From positions 1 to 39,053 of the forward strand of contig CAMAWR010000016.1 of the NCBI GenBank assembly GCA_945862045.1: 39,053 bases of DNA. The letters are read 5' to 3'. A model generated the notes under the pieces. That model saw only the letters and a program-made list of their open reading frames with translations. It ran no database searches and was not told where the DNA came from. The position numbers and the translations under genes were made by a program. Shown here one piece after another: positions 31,169-39,052 of the stretch; the stretch's first letter is position 1, and every line of letters begins with the position of its first letter. Source of the DNA: Bifidobacterium breve. GTDB lineage: Bacteria > Actinomycetota > Acidimicrobiia > Acidimicrobiales > Ilumatobacteraceae.

Positions 31169-31653
31169 CAGACGAGCGCCGGGGTTCCAGTGAAGGCGCC
31201 AGGATCTCCTGGGGCGGGGATCATTGGTTTGCTCCACGCAACTGCACGTGCGACGTAGTCGGTGACCGAGCGCCACTCGAGTGGGTTCCAGCCTTCGGCA
31301 CTCGCCATGACTTGACCGTCAATTCGTAAAAATACGAGTGCCGGTAGTTGGGTGAGCGCAAGTTGCTTCACGAATACACGATCAACGTCGCAGAATACGA
31401 GGGTTTCGTCGGCGAATGGCCCCAAGAAATCACGTGCATCAGCAGCCGCAGCAGTGACCACATAGTTGGTGCGCACGTTTGAACCAGCGAACTGGGCAAG
31501 CACTCTGTTTGCCGTCTTGAGTAGCCACCCACTTTCTTTGGTGAACGGATCAATGACGACCGACAAAAAGTGGAAGGTCGTGAGCCATTCGTGCAAGGCC
31601 CGTGCTTGACCACGAAGTGGGTGCAACACCGTGTCGGGAGACGGTGTAATCAC
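31168..31653 (-). CDS. Thioredoxin-fold protein without CxxC
   Basis: The 161-residue product has the secondary-structure pattern of a thioredoxin fold ([31 protein letters not shown]), including the cis-Pro (LPALVF), but no CxxC redox motif; only a single Cys is present in VFCDVD. It cannot be a normal disulfide reductase and may have a binding role. GTG 31653 is the preferred start; an upstream TTG at 31677 and a longer open frame exist. The stop overlaps the fumarase ATG, so the two are translationally coupled. The divergent IF2B-like gene starts 38 bases away. Confidence 0.6.
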   Translation of the reverse strand: MITPSPDTVLHPLRGQARALHEWLTTFHFLSVVIDPFTKESGWLLKTANRVLAQFAGSNVRTNYVVTAAAADARDFLGPFADETLVFCDVDRVFVKQLALTQLPALVFLRIDGQVMASAEGWNPLEWRSVTDYVARAVAWSKPMIPAPGDPGAFTGTPALV

Positions 31654-31691
31654 AATAGTGACGGTAGCAAGTTGCAAGTACAGTTTTCGTA

Positions 31692-32492
31692 ATGCACCCC
31701 ATCGAGCGACTGCGTTATGTGGCACGCGCCGACGGCGCCGGGCCTGGTGTGCTCGTTCGTGAAACGGCGTTGGCGCTCTGTGACATGGACTTTGATCCGC
31801 AGTCGCTGGTGCTGGCTTGTCGCCGCATCGTTGAGCGTCATCCGACGATGGCCCAGTTGTGGTGGTTGTGTGCAAACGTGCTGGCATCTCCCGAACCATT
31901 TGCCTGCGCACGCGAATTGGCCCTTGTCGTAGAGCGTGATGAGACGCCGGGGCATCTTGATGATGCCTTGGCCGACGACGTGCGCGCCGTTATCGTCGGC
32001 TGGCCGTTCACGACCGTGAAGTGTCTGGCCCAGCGTGGTGATGCATTGATGCTTGTCGTGGATAGCCACGGTGAGGGTGAAGCACTCGTTGACCGGCTGC
32101 ACGACGCAGACATCGGTGCCGAGTTGGTGCCGTTCGAATATCTCGCAGCAGCCGTCGGCACGACCGACCTGGTGATCATCGAGGCGTTGGCGTGTGGGCC
32201 TGACTCGGTCTTGGCCGTGGGTGGTTCGCGGGCGGTCGTTGATACCGCCCGTGCGCAAGGCAAAGAGGTGTGGTTGGTGGCGGGCATCGGCACGCGATTA
32301 CCGACCGTGTTGTGGAACGGACTATTGGGCGCGCTGGGCACGAAGGATGACTGGCGGGCAGGTCTTGACGTGATCGATGTTGCTCGCTTCACTCGTGTCA
32401 TTGGCCCGTTGGGCGCGAGCACTGACACGACGGTCGAACTCATCGCCGAATGTCCGCCGACAACCGAACTGCTGCGCCGCAGCGTCATCTAG
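31692..32492 (+). CDS. Translation initiation factor 2B-like protein
   Basis: The 266-residue product resembles the eIF-2B alpha/beta/delta-like branch of the NagB/RpiA/CoA-transferase fold. Hints are the N-terminal helical part with ACRRIVERHPTMAQLWWLCANVL, the Rossmann-like strands (ALMLVVDSHGEGEALVDRL and VIIEALACGPDSVLAVGGSRAVVDTARAQG), where ALACGPDxxLAxxGS is the family's characteristic stretch. Bacterial members include ribose-1,5-bisphosphate isomerase and methylthioribose-1-phosphate isomerase, but key catalytic residues were not verified. It heads a plus-strand group with the CitE-type lyase 10 bases downstream. Confidence 0.65.
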   Translation: MHPIERLRYVARADGAGPGVLVRETALALCDMDFDPQSLVLACRRIVERHPTMAQLWWLCANVLASPEPFACARELALVVERDETPGHLDDALADDVRAVIVGWPFTTVKCLAQRGDALMLVVDSHGEGEALVDRLHDADIGAELVPFEYLAAAVGTTDLVIIEALACGPDSVLAVGGSRAVVDTARAQGKEVWLVAGIGTRLPTVLWNGLLGALGTKDDWRAGLDVIDVARFTRVIGPLGASTDTTVELIAECPPTTELLRRSVI

Positions 32493-32502
32493 CCTGCAAC
32501 CC

Positions 32503-33438
32503 ATGTCACCACGCTCCCGCGACCTGCCCCGCCGCTCTTGTTTGTCGATTCCTGGTTCGTCAGAAAAAATGATGGGGAAGGGCCCGGGCATTGCTGCCGA
32601 CATGGTGTTCTTGGATCTGGAAGACGCGGTTGCGCCGAAAGAAAAAGAGGCCTCGCGCGCGCGCGTAGCGCACGCCATCAAATCGTTGGAGTGGGGCGAC
32701 AAAGTGTTGTGTGTGCGGGTCAACGACTGGAGCACCAAGTGGACCGCCTACGACATCATGGAAGTCGTAGGTGGTGCGGGCGCCCGGCTCGACGAAATCA
32801 TGTTGCCCAAGGTCGAGTCGGCGGCCCAGATCGTTGCCACCGACATGTTGTTGCGGCAGGTAGAAATCGCCAACGGCCTACCAGTCGGGCACATCGGTAT
32901 CGAGGCGCAAATCGAGACTGCCCGCGGGCTCATCAATGTGGAAGAGATTTGTGCTGCGAGCTCACGTATTGAGACCATCATCTTTGGCCCTGCCGACTTC
33001 GCGGCCAGTATGGAAATGCCCGTCCTCACCGGTGGCGTACAGATTCCCGATTATCCGGGCGACCATTTTCATTATGTCTTCAACAAAATCTTGATGGCGG
33101 GTCGTGCCAACGGGCTGCAAGTCATCGATGGCCCGTACCTTTACATCCGCGATGCTGATGGTTTCCGTGACTATTGCAAGCGCACCCGCACGCTCGGCTA
33201 CGACGGCAAGTGGGCGCTGCACCCCGATCAAGTGACGATTCTGAACGAGGTGTTTTCACCGACACAGGCCCAGTTCGATCGGGCCTGTGCGATTCTCGAC
33301 GCGTATGAAACCGCCACCGAAGGTGAGGGCAAAGGTGCCGTCATGTTCGGCGACGAAATGATCGACGAAGCGAGTCGCAAGATGGCGCTCAAGTTCATCT
33401 CGCGTGGTACGCGCGCCGGTCTTGTTCGCTCGAAATAG
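32503..33438 (+). CDS. HpcH/HpaI-CitE family lyase (malyl-CoA-lyase-like)
   Basis: The 311-residue enzyme is in the CitE/malyl-CoA lyase group, TIM barrels that cleave or hydrolyse CoA thioesters with Mg2+. Landmarks: RRSCLSIPGSSEKMM, FLDLEDAVAP (metal-binding Glu/Asp), IMLPKVES, IEAQIETARGLINVEEI, IIFGPADFAASMEM (like the GAADFAASMGM of bacterial malyl-CoA/beta-methylmalyl-CoA lyase), and YDGKWALHPDQV. Malyl-CoA or citramalyl-CoA type substrates are likely; some actinobacterial members instead act as hydroxyacyl-CoA thioesterases. ATG 32503 follows the IF2B-like gene closely. Confidence 0.85.
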   Translation: MSPRSRDLPRRSCLSIPGSSEKMMGKGPGIAADMVFLDLEDAVAPKEKEASRARVAHAIKSLEWGDKVLCVRVNDWSTKWTAYDIMEVVGGAGARLDEIMLPKVESAAQIVATDMLLRQVEIANGLPVGHIGIEAQIETARGLINVEEICAASSRIETIIFGPADFAASMEMPVLTGGVQIPDYPGDHFHYVFNKILMAGRANGLQVIDGPYLYIRDADGFRDYCKRTRTLGYDGKWALHPDQVTILNEVFSPTQAQFDRACAILDAYETATEGEGKGAVMFGDEMIDEASRKMALKFISRGTRAGLVRSK

Positions 33439-33447
33439 TCACTCGTA

Positions 33448-34155
33448 ATGACCAAACGGTTTGACGGTGTGCTCTTTGATGCGGGTGGCATCTTTGTAAT
33501 ACCTGATCCGATGGCCACGAGCATGGCGATTGCACCCTTCGGTGGCTCAACCGATATGAGTGTGCTGACCCGTTGTCACTACGCCGGCATGGAGGCACTT
33601 GACGCAGCAGCAGGGTTGAGCACCAGCGGGTCGATCGACAAAATCACCTGGGACACGTATCGCCATGCTTATCTTCGCGTCGCCGGCATTGACGAGGATC
33701 AGATCGTCGCTGCCGCGCGAGTAATGCGGCGACTCTTTTCGCCGTATTACTGGCGATTCCCGTTGCTCGAATCGGTGGCTGCCCTCGGACAGTTGTATCA
33801 CCGCAAAGTTCCGATCGGCATCGTGTCGAACGCCAGTGGTCAGATCGAAGCGACGCTCAACAATTTGTGCATCTGCCAGGTGGGCCCTGGCGCAGGCGTG
33901 CCGGTGAGCATCGTGACCGACTCGCACGTCATCGGCTTTGCCAAACCTGACCCACGAATCTTTCGTGATGCGATTGCTGCACTGAATCTGTCGCCTGAAC
34001 GAGTGGCATATGTCGGCGACTCGTACGTCAATGATGTTGGCGGCGCACTCGCTGCTGGTTTAGTGCCGTTGTTGTACGACCCGTTCGATGACCATGCCGG
34101 CTATGACTGTGAGCGAATACGCTCGCTGCACGAATTGCTGGCGTGGGTCGACTAA
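33448..34155 (+). CDS. HAD-superfamily hydrolase
   Basis: The 235-residue product is a HAD hydrolase. Motif I is VLFDAGGIF with nucleophile Asp11; the usual second Asp of DxD is Gly, as in dehalogenase-like HADs. Motif II is GIVSNASG, motif III the Lys in FAKPDPRIF, motif IV GDSYVND. The helical cap lies after motif I. These enzymes hydrolyse phosphoesters or haloacids; the missing second Asp may point away from phosphatase activity. It lies 9 bases after the CitE-type gene and converges with an acyl-CoA dehydrogenase, the stops overlapping by 4 bases. Confidence 0.85.
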   Translation: MTKRFDGVLFDAGGIFVIPDPMATSMAIAPFGGSTDMSVLTRCHYAGMEALDAAAGLSTSGSIDKITWDTYRHAYLRVAGIDEDQIVAAARVMRRLFSPYYWRFPLLESVAALGQLYHRKVPIGIVSNASGQIEATLNNLCICQVGPGAGVPVSIVTDSHVIGFAKPDPRIFRDAIAALNLSPERVAYVGDSYVNDVGGALAAGLVPLLYDPFDDHAGYDCERIRSLHELLAWVD

Positions 34156-35813
34156 CCCTGCACCGATTCCACGAGACGACGCGCGATTACCTTCAGGCAC
34201 AGCGTTTCGTCGGCACCCTCAAAAATCGACAAGACGCGCGCGTCGACGTAGAGGCGGCTGACTGGATACTCCTCGGCGTAGCCATAACCGCCATGGATTT
34301 GCATCGCTTCGCGAGTGACCCACTCGGCGGCTTTGCATACGTAGGCCTTCACCATGCTGGCTTCCATCGCACCTTCGCCCTTGCCCATCATTTTGGCGAC
34401 GGCGTAACTGAATTGTCGTGACGCTTGGATGATGACAGCCATGCGGCCGAGTTTTATTTGGGTGAGTTCGAATTCGATGATGTTCTTGCCGAACACCTTG
34501 CGATTGTTGGCATAGTCGTAGGCCGCTTCGTAGGCCGCTTGCATCAAGCCCACCGCTCGTGCCGCAGTTTGCAGGCGACCGTTTTCGAAACCTTCCATCT
34601 GCAGATAAAAGCCCTTGCCGAGACCGTCTTGTTCACCGATCAGATGATCGGCGGGCACGAACCAGGTTTCGATGGCGATTTCGTACGAGTGCATACCCCG
34701 GTAGCCGATGGTGTCGATCGGGCGACCTTCCATTTTTCCGCCACCGTCCTGTTTGAACACGAAGCCGTGTGCATCCCCGAGTGGTTTGGGCACGATGAAC
34801 AAACTGAGACCACGGTGCGACTTGGTGCGATCGGGGTCGGTGCGAGCCAGCAACATGAGCACGTTGGCGCGGGCACCGAAGGTGCACCACGTCTTGACGC
34901 CGTTGATGACATAGCCGTCGACACCGTCTCGTTGGGCCGTGACCGCAGTGGTCTTCAACGACGCGACGTCGCTGCCGTAGTCGGGCTCGGTTACGGCAAC
35001 CGCCACCATTACTTCGGCGGTGGAGAGTTTCGGCAACCAGTAGGTCTTCTGTGCCTCGGTGCCACCCTTGACGAGTGCCCGGGTGAGAATTTCGGGACGC
35101 GTGATGAGCGAGCCGCCGATGCCGAGTGAGGCACGGGAGAGTTCTTCGGTGGCAACACAACTGGCCATGTACTCGCCTTCGCCGCCCTCACTGAAGCCGC
35201 CGTACTCGGATGGAATCGACAGACCGAAGGCGCCGATGTCGGCGAGACCGCTGATGATCTCTTCGGGAACATCGGCATTCTCGCGGTGCACATGCTCGGC
35301 GTGTTTGCCGACCACTTTTTTGCCGAAGCTGCGAAAGGTGTCTTGCACCATTTCGTAGTCGTCGTCGAGGTGACGCGGGCCTGGCGACGAGGCAAGTGAT
35401 GCCAGAAGCTCGGGTGCGCGATAGGTGGCGATGAATGGGTCGAAACCTGACAACTCGCTGAGATTGACAGCCCACATTTGTTCGCGGCCGATGAGTCGTG
35501 TGGCGAAGTCGTGCACCATGTCGGCAACAAAGGCACAGGTGATTGCGGCTTCGAGTTCACCCTTGGCGCCGTAGTCGATGAGTGAGCGGGCAGTCTCGAG
35601 TGCAGCGCTGGTGTGGGCGAGATCGTAGGCGAGCACTTGTTGGCGCTCGGGACCACCGCTTTCGGCGAGTCGTTTCGTTGCGCGACGCAACAGCTGGGCA
35701 GTGCCCTCAACGATGGACGCGGCAGTGGTGAGGTCTTTGAGTGAGTCGTGCACGAGCTTCAACGGTAGTGAAACGTCTTTCTGAATGGCTGCTCGTACGG
35801 GAAAATAGACCAT
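34152..35813 (-). CDS. Acyl-CoA dehydrogenase with long N-terminal extension
   Basis: The 553-residue protein has a typical acyl-CoA dehydrogenase from about residue 160 onward: the FAD block VAVAVTEPDYGSDVASLKT, YVINGVKTWCTFGARAN, then QTAARAVGLMQAAYEAA, NRKVFGKNII, and the C-terminal AMQIHGGYGYAEEYPVSRLYVDARVLSIFEGADE with the catalytic-region Glu. The first 150-160 residues form an extra helical, Ala-rich domain (KDLTTAASIVEGTAQLLRR and following) that ordinary dehydrogenases of 380-400 residues lack. The extension resembles the C-terminal helices of this superfamily but I cannot assign it. Substrate unknown. It is convergent with the HAD gene and divergent from the YbhN-like gene. Confidence 0.9.
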   Translation of the reverse strand: MVYFPVRAAIQKDVSLPLKLVHDSLKDLTTAASIVEGTAQLLRRATKRLAESGGPERQQVLAYDLAHTSAALETARSLIDYGAKGELEAAITCAFVADMVHDFATRLIGREQMWAVNLSELSGFDPFIATYRAPELLASLASSPGPRHLDDDYEMVQDTFRSFGKKVVGKHAEHVHRENADVPEEIISGLADIGAFGLSIPSEYGGFSEGGEGEYMASCVATEELSRASLGIGGSLITRPEILTRALVKGGTEAQKTYWLPKLSTAEVMVAVAVTEPDYGSDVASLKTTAVTAQRDGVDGYVINGVKTWCTFGARANVLMLLARTDPDRTKSHRGLSLFIVPKPLGDAHGFVFKQDGGGKMEGRPIDTIGYRGMHSYEIAIETWFVPADHLIGEQDGLGKGFYLQMEGFENGRLQTAARAVGLMQAAYEAAYDYANNRKVFGKNIIEFELTQIKLGRMAVIIQASRQFSYAVAKMMGKGEGAMEASMVKAYVCKAAEWVTREAMQIHGGYGYAEEYPVSRLYVDARVLSIFEGADETLCLKVIARRLVESVQG

Positions 35814-35859
35814 AGGCCAACCGTGGCAGACGCCACCTCGCCCTCTTACGCTGGGGGGC

Positions 35860-37014
35860 ATGCTGAAGGCGCTGCGGTGGGTGCTTTTCGCCGTGGTCAT
35901 CTATTTCTTCGTGCTACCACTCGTGCCTGCCTTTCGCGGTGCCATCGGGGACCTGCGCCAAATCGACCCAGTGCTTTTGGCGGCCGCCATTGGTCTGGAA
36001 TTCGTGGCGCTGTATTGCTACTCCCTGCTCACCCACGCCGCACTAGGCCCCGATGCCAGTCGGCTCACACGCTTTGATCTGTTCCGTATTCAACTCAGTA
36101 CCCGGGCCCTCGGCAGTGTTTTGCCTGGGGGGAGTGCGGCCAGCAATGCCCTCGGGTTTCGGCTGATCACGAGCTCGGGCATCGCCAAGGCGGATGCCGG
36201 CTTTGCGTTGGCAACTGCCGGTATCGGCTCGGCGGTCATTCTCAACGTGTTGTTGTGGATTGGTTTGATCGTCTCCATTCCGTTGCGCGGGTCGAGCCCG
36301 ATTTACGGTACGGCGGCGGTGGCCGGCACCGTGTTGATGGCGGGCGTTGGTGCAATCGTTTTGGGACTGGTGGATGACAAGGGCCGTCTTCATCGAGTCG
36401 TGCGCTGGATCTACGACCGACTCGGCCGCGATGGTGAATCCGTCGCCAGTGTGATGGATCACCTGCGCGATCGAGTTCGTGGTTTGGTTGCTGAGCGTGA
36501 AGTGTTGAAGAGGGTCATCGTGTGGGGAGCCGCCAATTGGTTGCTCGATCTGTTGGCGCTGTGGCTGTTTTTGCGTGCCTTCGGCGGGAACATTTCTGTC
36601 GACGGCCTGCTCGTGGCATTCGGGTTGACGAACGTGCTGGCCTCAATTCCCATCACGCCTGGTGGTTTGGGCATCGTTGAAGGTGTGTACATCCCGACAC
36701 TCGTGGGCTTCGGTGTGCCGCTGGCAACTGCAACGGTCACCGTGCTCACGTATCGCATCGCGCAGTTTTGGCTGCCAATTTTGGTTGGGGCGGTGAGTTA
36801 CGCGTCGTTGCGCATCGGCGCAGTGGCACCAGTGCCAAGCCCCCGATCACGGCTGAAACGCTTGCAGTCGGTAACCCGTGCCGGTTCGCAGGTGCAACAG
36901 TCAAAGGCGCAGTGGATCGAAAAGAATGCACCTCGTGACCGCACCGGCTTGTTTGCCACCCCGCAATACGAAGACACCAGCGAGCAGCCCCAGCAACGGC
37001 CGCGCGACGAGTAG
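35860..37014 (+). CDS. YbhN/UPF0104-type membrane protein (flippase-like)
   Basis: The 384-residue protein has about eight hydrophobic helices and the YbhN/UPF0104 (lysylphosphatidylglycerol-synthase-TM) pattern: STRALGSVLPGGSAASNALGFRL near residue 80-105, and NVLASIPITPGGLGIVEGVYIPTL, with the invariant PGGLG, around 265-290. Relatives are the membrane part of MprF, a lipid flippase. The C-terminal 60 residues are hydrophilic and low-complexity. GGGGGG just before ATG 35860 acts as Shine-Dalgarno. The start is 46 bases from the divergent acyl-CoA dehydrogenase. Confidence 0.88.
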   Translation: MLKALRWVLFAVVIYFFVLPLVPAFRGAIGDLRQIDPVLLAAAIGLEFVALYCYSLLTHAALGPDASRLTRFDLFRIQLSTRALGSVLPGGSAASNALGFRLITSSGIAKADAGFALATAGIGSAVILNVLLWIGLIVSIPLRGSSPIYGTAAVAGTVLMAGVGAIVLGLVDDKGRLHRVVRWIYDRLGRDGESVASVMDHLRDRVRGLVAEREVLKRVIVWGAANWLLDLLALWLFLRAFGGNISVDGLLVAFGLTNVLASIPITPGGLGIVEGVYIPTLVGFGVPLATATVTVLTYRIAQFWLPILVGAVSYASLRIGAVAPVPSPRSRLKRLQSVTRAGSQVQQSKAQWIEKNAPRDRTGLFATPQYEDTSEQPQQRPRDE

Positions 37015-37060
37015 TGACGTTGCCTAATGGTGTCGTTGCCCCGCACCTATTCTTGACATC

Positions 37061-37576
37061 ATGACCATTCACGAACGCCCCTTCGGTCGACACCTCGAAG
37101 ATTTCGTCGTCGGCGACATCTATAAGCACTGGCCAGGCAAGACCATCACCGAGGCCGATGATCACTTGTTCTGCATGATCACGATGAACCATCATCCGCT
37201 GCACACCAACGACTGGTTTGCCGCACGCAGTGTGCAAGGCCGCAACGTGGTCGTGGGCAACCTGGTGTACTCGTTGGTGTTGGGCATGAGCGTGCCCGAC
37301 GTGAGCGGCGCCGCAATCGCCAATCTCGAGGTGGAAACCCTGCAACACAAACACCCAACGTTCCATGGCGACACGATCCACGCCGAAACTCGCGTGCTTG
37401 AAGTGGCGGAGTCGAAGTCAAAGCCTGACCGCGGTGTGGTCACCGTTGAGACGAAAGGTTTCAATCAAGACGGCAAGGAAGTGTGTTACTTCCGTCGTCG
37501 CGTGATGGTGTGGAAGCGCAGCGCGGCACCCACGCGCGAGCGACCCCACGATGGTCGCGACGTCTGGGCGGAGTAA
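37061..37576 (+). CDS. MaoC-family hydratase
   Basis: The 171-residue protein is a single hotdog-fold MaoC-type dehydratase/hydratase acting on enoyl-CoA. Evidence: EDFVVGDIYKHWPGKTITEADDHLFC, the catalytic region NHHPLHTNDWFA, and RNVVVGNLVYSLVLGMSV, then PTFHGDTIHAETRV. The length fits the small actinobacterial MaoC group, which in mycobacteria lies next to CitE-type and FadE genes. Its possible link to the CitE-like lyase and acyl-CoA dehydrogenase 2-5 kb away is an inference. The following mutY frame overlaps its 3' end if mutY starts at 37510. Confidence 0.9.
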   Translation: MTIHERPFGRHLEDFVVGDIYKHWPGKTITEADDHLFCMITMNHHPLHTNDWFAARSVQGRNVVVGNLVYSLVLGMSVPDVSGAAIANLEVETLQHKHPTFHGDTIHAETRVLEVAESKSKPDRGVVTVETKGFNQDGKEVCYFRRRVMVWKRSAAPTRERPHDGRDVWAE

Positions 37577-38421
37577 ATCCGCTCACTGCACCACTGCTGC
37601 AGTGGGGGTTGCCACGGTTGCGTGACTTGCCATGGCGAGCCACCCGTGACCGCTGGTCGGTGCTGGTGAGCGAGGTGATGGCGCAACAAACACAGTTGTC
37701 GCGGGTGGTGCCGAAGTACCTCGCATTCATGGTGCAATACCCGACGGTGGCCGACTGTGCAGCTGCGCCACTCGCGGACTTGTTGCGATTGTGGAGTGGG
37801 CTGGGCTATCCGCGGCGTTGCAAGAATCTGCACGATGCGGCCAGGCACATCGTTGCAGATCATGACTCACAGGTGCCGGGTGATCTGGAGACCTTGCAGT
37901 CACTGCCAGGAGTTGGGCCGTACACGGCACGTGCCGTGATGGCATTCGCTGACGGTGCCGATGTGGCGGTGGTCGACACCAACGTGGCGCGAGTCTTGGC
38001 GAGGGTCACGAACACACCGCTGTCGGCGCGACAGTCGCAGGACTTAGCCGACGAAATGTTGCCGCATGGTCGTGCATGGGAATGGAATCAAGTGATGATG
38101 GACTTCGGTGCGCAGGTGTGTACGGCGCGCAATCCGCATTGTGACGACTGCCCGATTAGCCGACATTGTGGGTGGCCTGGTGGCCAAGACCCTGCCCAAG
38201 GCAGTGCGCTCACGAGCAAACCACAGAAGCGATTTGATGGCTCGGATCGCCAGGCGCGCGGACGTTTGATGAAGCTGCTCGCCGAACGTGGCGTGCAGAG
38301 CAACGAACTTGCTCGCGCGATGGGTGTGGCAACCGATGACGCGAGAGCAATGCGATTACTTGATTCGCTGGTGCGTGATGGTTTGGTCGTGGTCGACGGT
38401 GAGACCTGTCGCTTGCCGTAG
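37510..38421 (+). CDS. mutY: A/G-specific adenine glycosylase
   Basis: The product is a MutY-type DNA glycosylase that removes adenine opposite 8-oxoguanine. It has WRATRDRWSVLVSEVMAQQTQ with the catalytic Glu, the helix-hairpin-helix LPGVGPYTARAVMAF, VVDTNVARVLARV with the catalytic Asp, and the [4Fe-4S] loop C-x6-C-x2-C-x5-C (CTARNPHCDDCPISRHC). Canonical MutY has a C-terminal MutT-like domain; here the C-terminal 65 residues look like a small winged-helix or helical segment (RLMKLLAERGVQSNELARAMGV) instead. Start uncertain: GTG 37510 is used, overlapping maoC by 67 bases; GTG 37483 is also in frame, and no Shine-Dalgarno decides. Confidence 0.88.
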   Translation: MEAQRGTHARATPRWSRRLGGVNPLTAPLLQWGLPRLRDLPWRATRDRWSVLVSEVMAQQTQLSRVVPKYLAFMVQYPTVADCAAAPLADLLRLWSGLGYPRRCKNLHDAARHIVADHDSQVPGDLETLQSLPGVGPYTARAVMAFADGADVAVVDTNVARVLARVTNTPLSARQSQDLADEMLPHGRAWEWNQVMMDFGAQVCTARNPHCDDCPISRHCGWPGGQDPAQGSALTSKPQKRFDGSDRQARGRLMKLLAERGVQSNELARAMGVATDDARAMRLLDSLVRDGLVVVDGETCRLP

Positions 38422-38449
38422 TACTTTTTACTCTGCATCGTTGATTTGC

Positions 38450-39052
38450 CTAACGCGCAACAAAGTCGATGATGAGTTGATTCACCCGCGCAGGTTGTTC
38501 GAGCTGCATGAAATGGCCGGCATCGGCCACGAACTCGAATTGCACATGTTTCGGCACCATCGCCTGTGCCGCCAGGGCTACGTCGCGTCCGACGCAGCCG
38601 TCGTTTTCGCCGTGCAGGTACAGCAGCGGTTGCGCGGGCACCTCGCTACCCATGCGTTGTTGTAGTGCCGCCAATTCAGGATCGCGCTTGCCATCGCCGA
38701 GTGTTGCGCGGTAGTAGCCGAGCGCGGCCTGCAGGTGGTTGGCGTTGCGCAAGGCGTCTTTGACATGTGCAAGATCGACCGTGGCCTCATACCCAGGTGA
38801 CCACTGTGCCCACAGCAAGTCGATGAATGCCATGTCGTTGGCCGCGACAACATGGTTCGACAAACCGTGCTGGAAAAAGAACATGTACCAACTGCGCTGA
38901 ATCTGGGCGAGATGGCCGACGAACGCCGCACCGAGTGCCGGGCCAGGTGGCACCGCCATGCTCACCACTTTGCTCCAGCGTTGCGGCGCGTCGAGTGCGG
39001 CACCGCACACCGCGGGAGCACCCCAGTCGTGGCCGATGATGACGGCCCGTTC
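38450..39052 (-). CDS. Alpha/beta hydrolase (epoxide-hydrolase-like), 5' part missing
   Basis: The open frame runs off the right edge of the window, leaving about 200 C-terminal residues. It includes the nucleophile elbow GHDWG (the Asp nucleophile of epoxide hydrolases and haloalkane dehalogenases), a cap region with Trp/Phe-rich sequence (IQRSWYMFFFQHG), YLHGENDGCV, and the catalytic His in DAGHFMQLEQPARV near the end. Asp at the elbow favours an epoxide hydrolase or dehalogenase over a Ser esterase. The missing N-terminal strands would contain the oxyanion HGxP motif. It converges on mutY with 28 bases between stops. Confidence 0.85.
   Translation of the reverse strand, partial: ERAVIIGHDWGAPAVCGAALDAPQRWSKVVSMAVPPGPALGAAFVGHLAQIQRSWYMFFFQHGLSNHVVAANDMAFIDLLWAQWSPGYEATVDLAHVKDALRNANHLQAALGYYRATLGDGKRDPELAALQQRMGSEVPAQPLLYLHGENDGCVGRDVALAAQAMVPKHVQFEFVADAGHFMQLEQPARVNQLIIDFVAR

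Noticed and set aside
29810-31258. Very long plus-strand open frame (482 codons) antisense to fumarase
   Set aside because: Fumarase on the minus strand has full conserved motifs. The antisense frame reads as His/Val/Gly-rich shadow with no recognisable domain, a result of codon bias in high-GC coding DNA.
32322-32738. Minus-strand open frame across the IF2B-like/CitE-type junction
   Set aside because: It is antisense to two well-supported genes, and its sequence is Arg/Ser-rich shadow translation with no family match.
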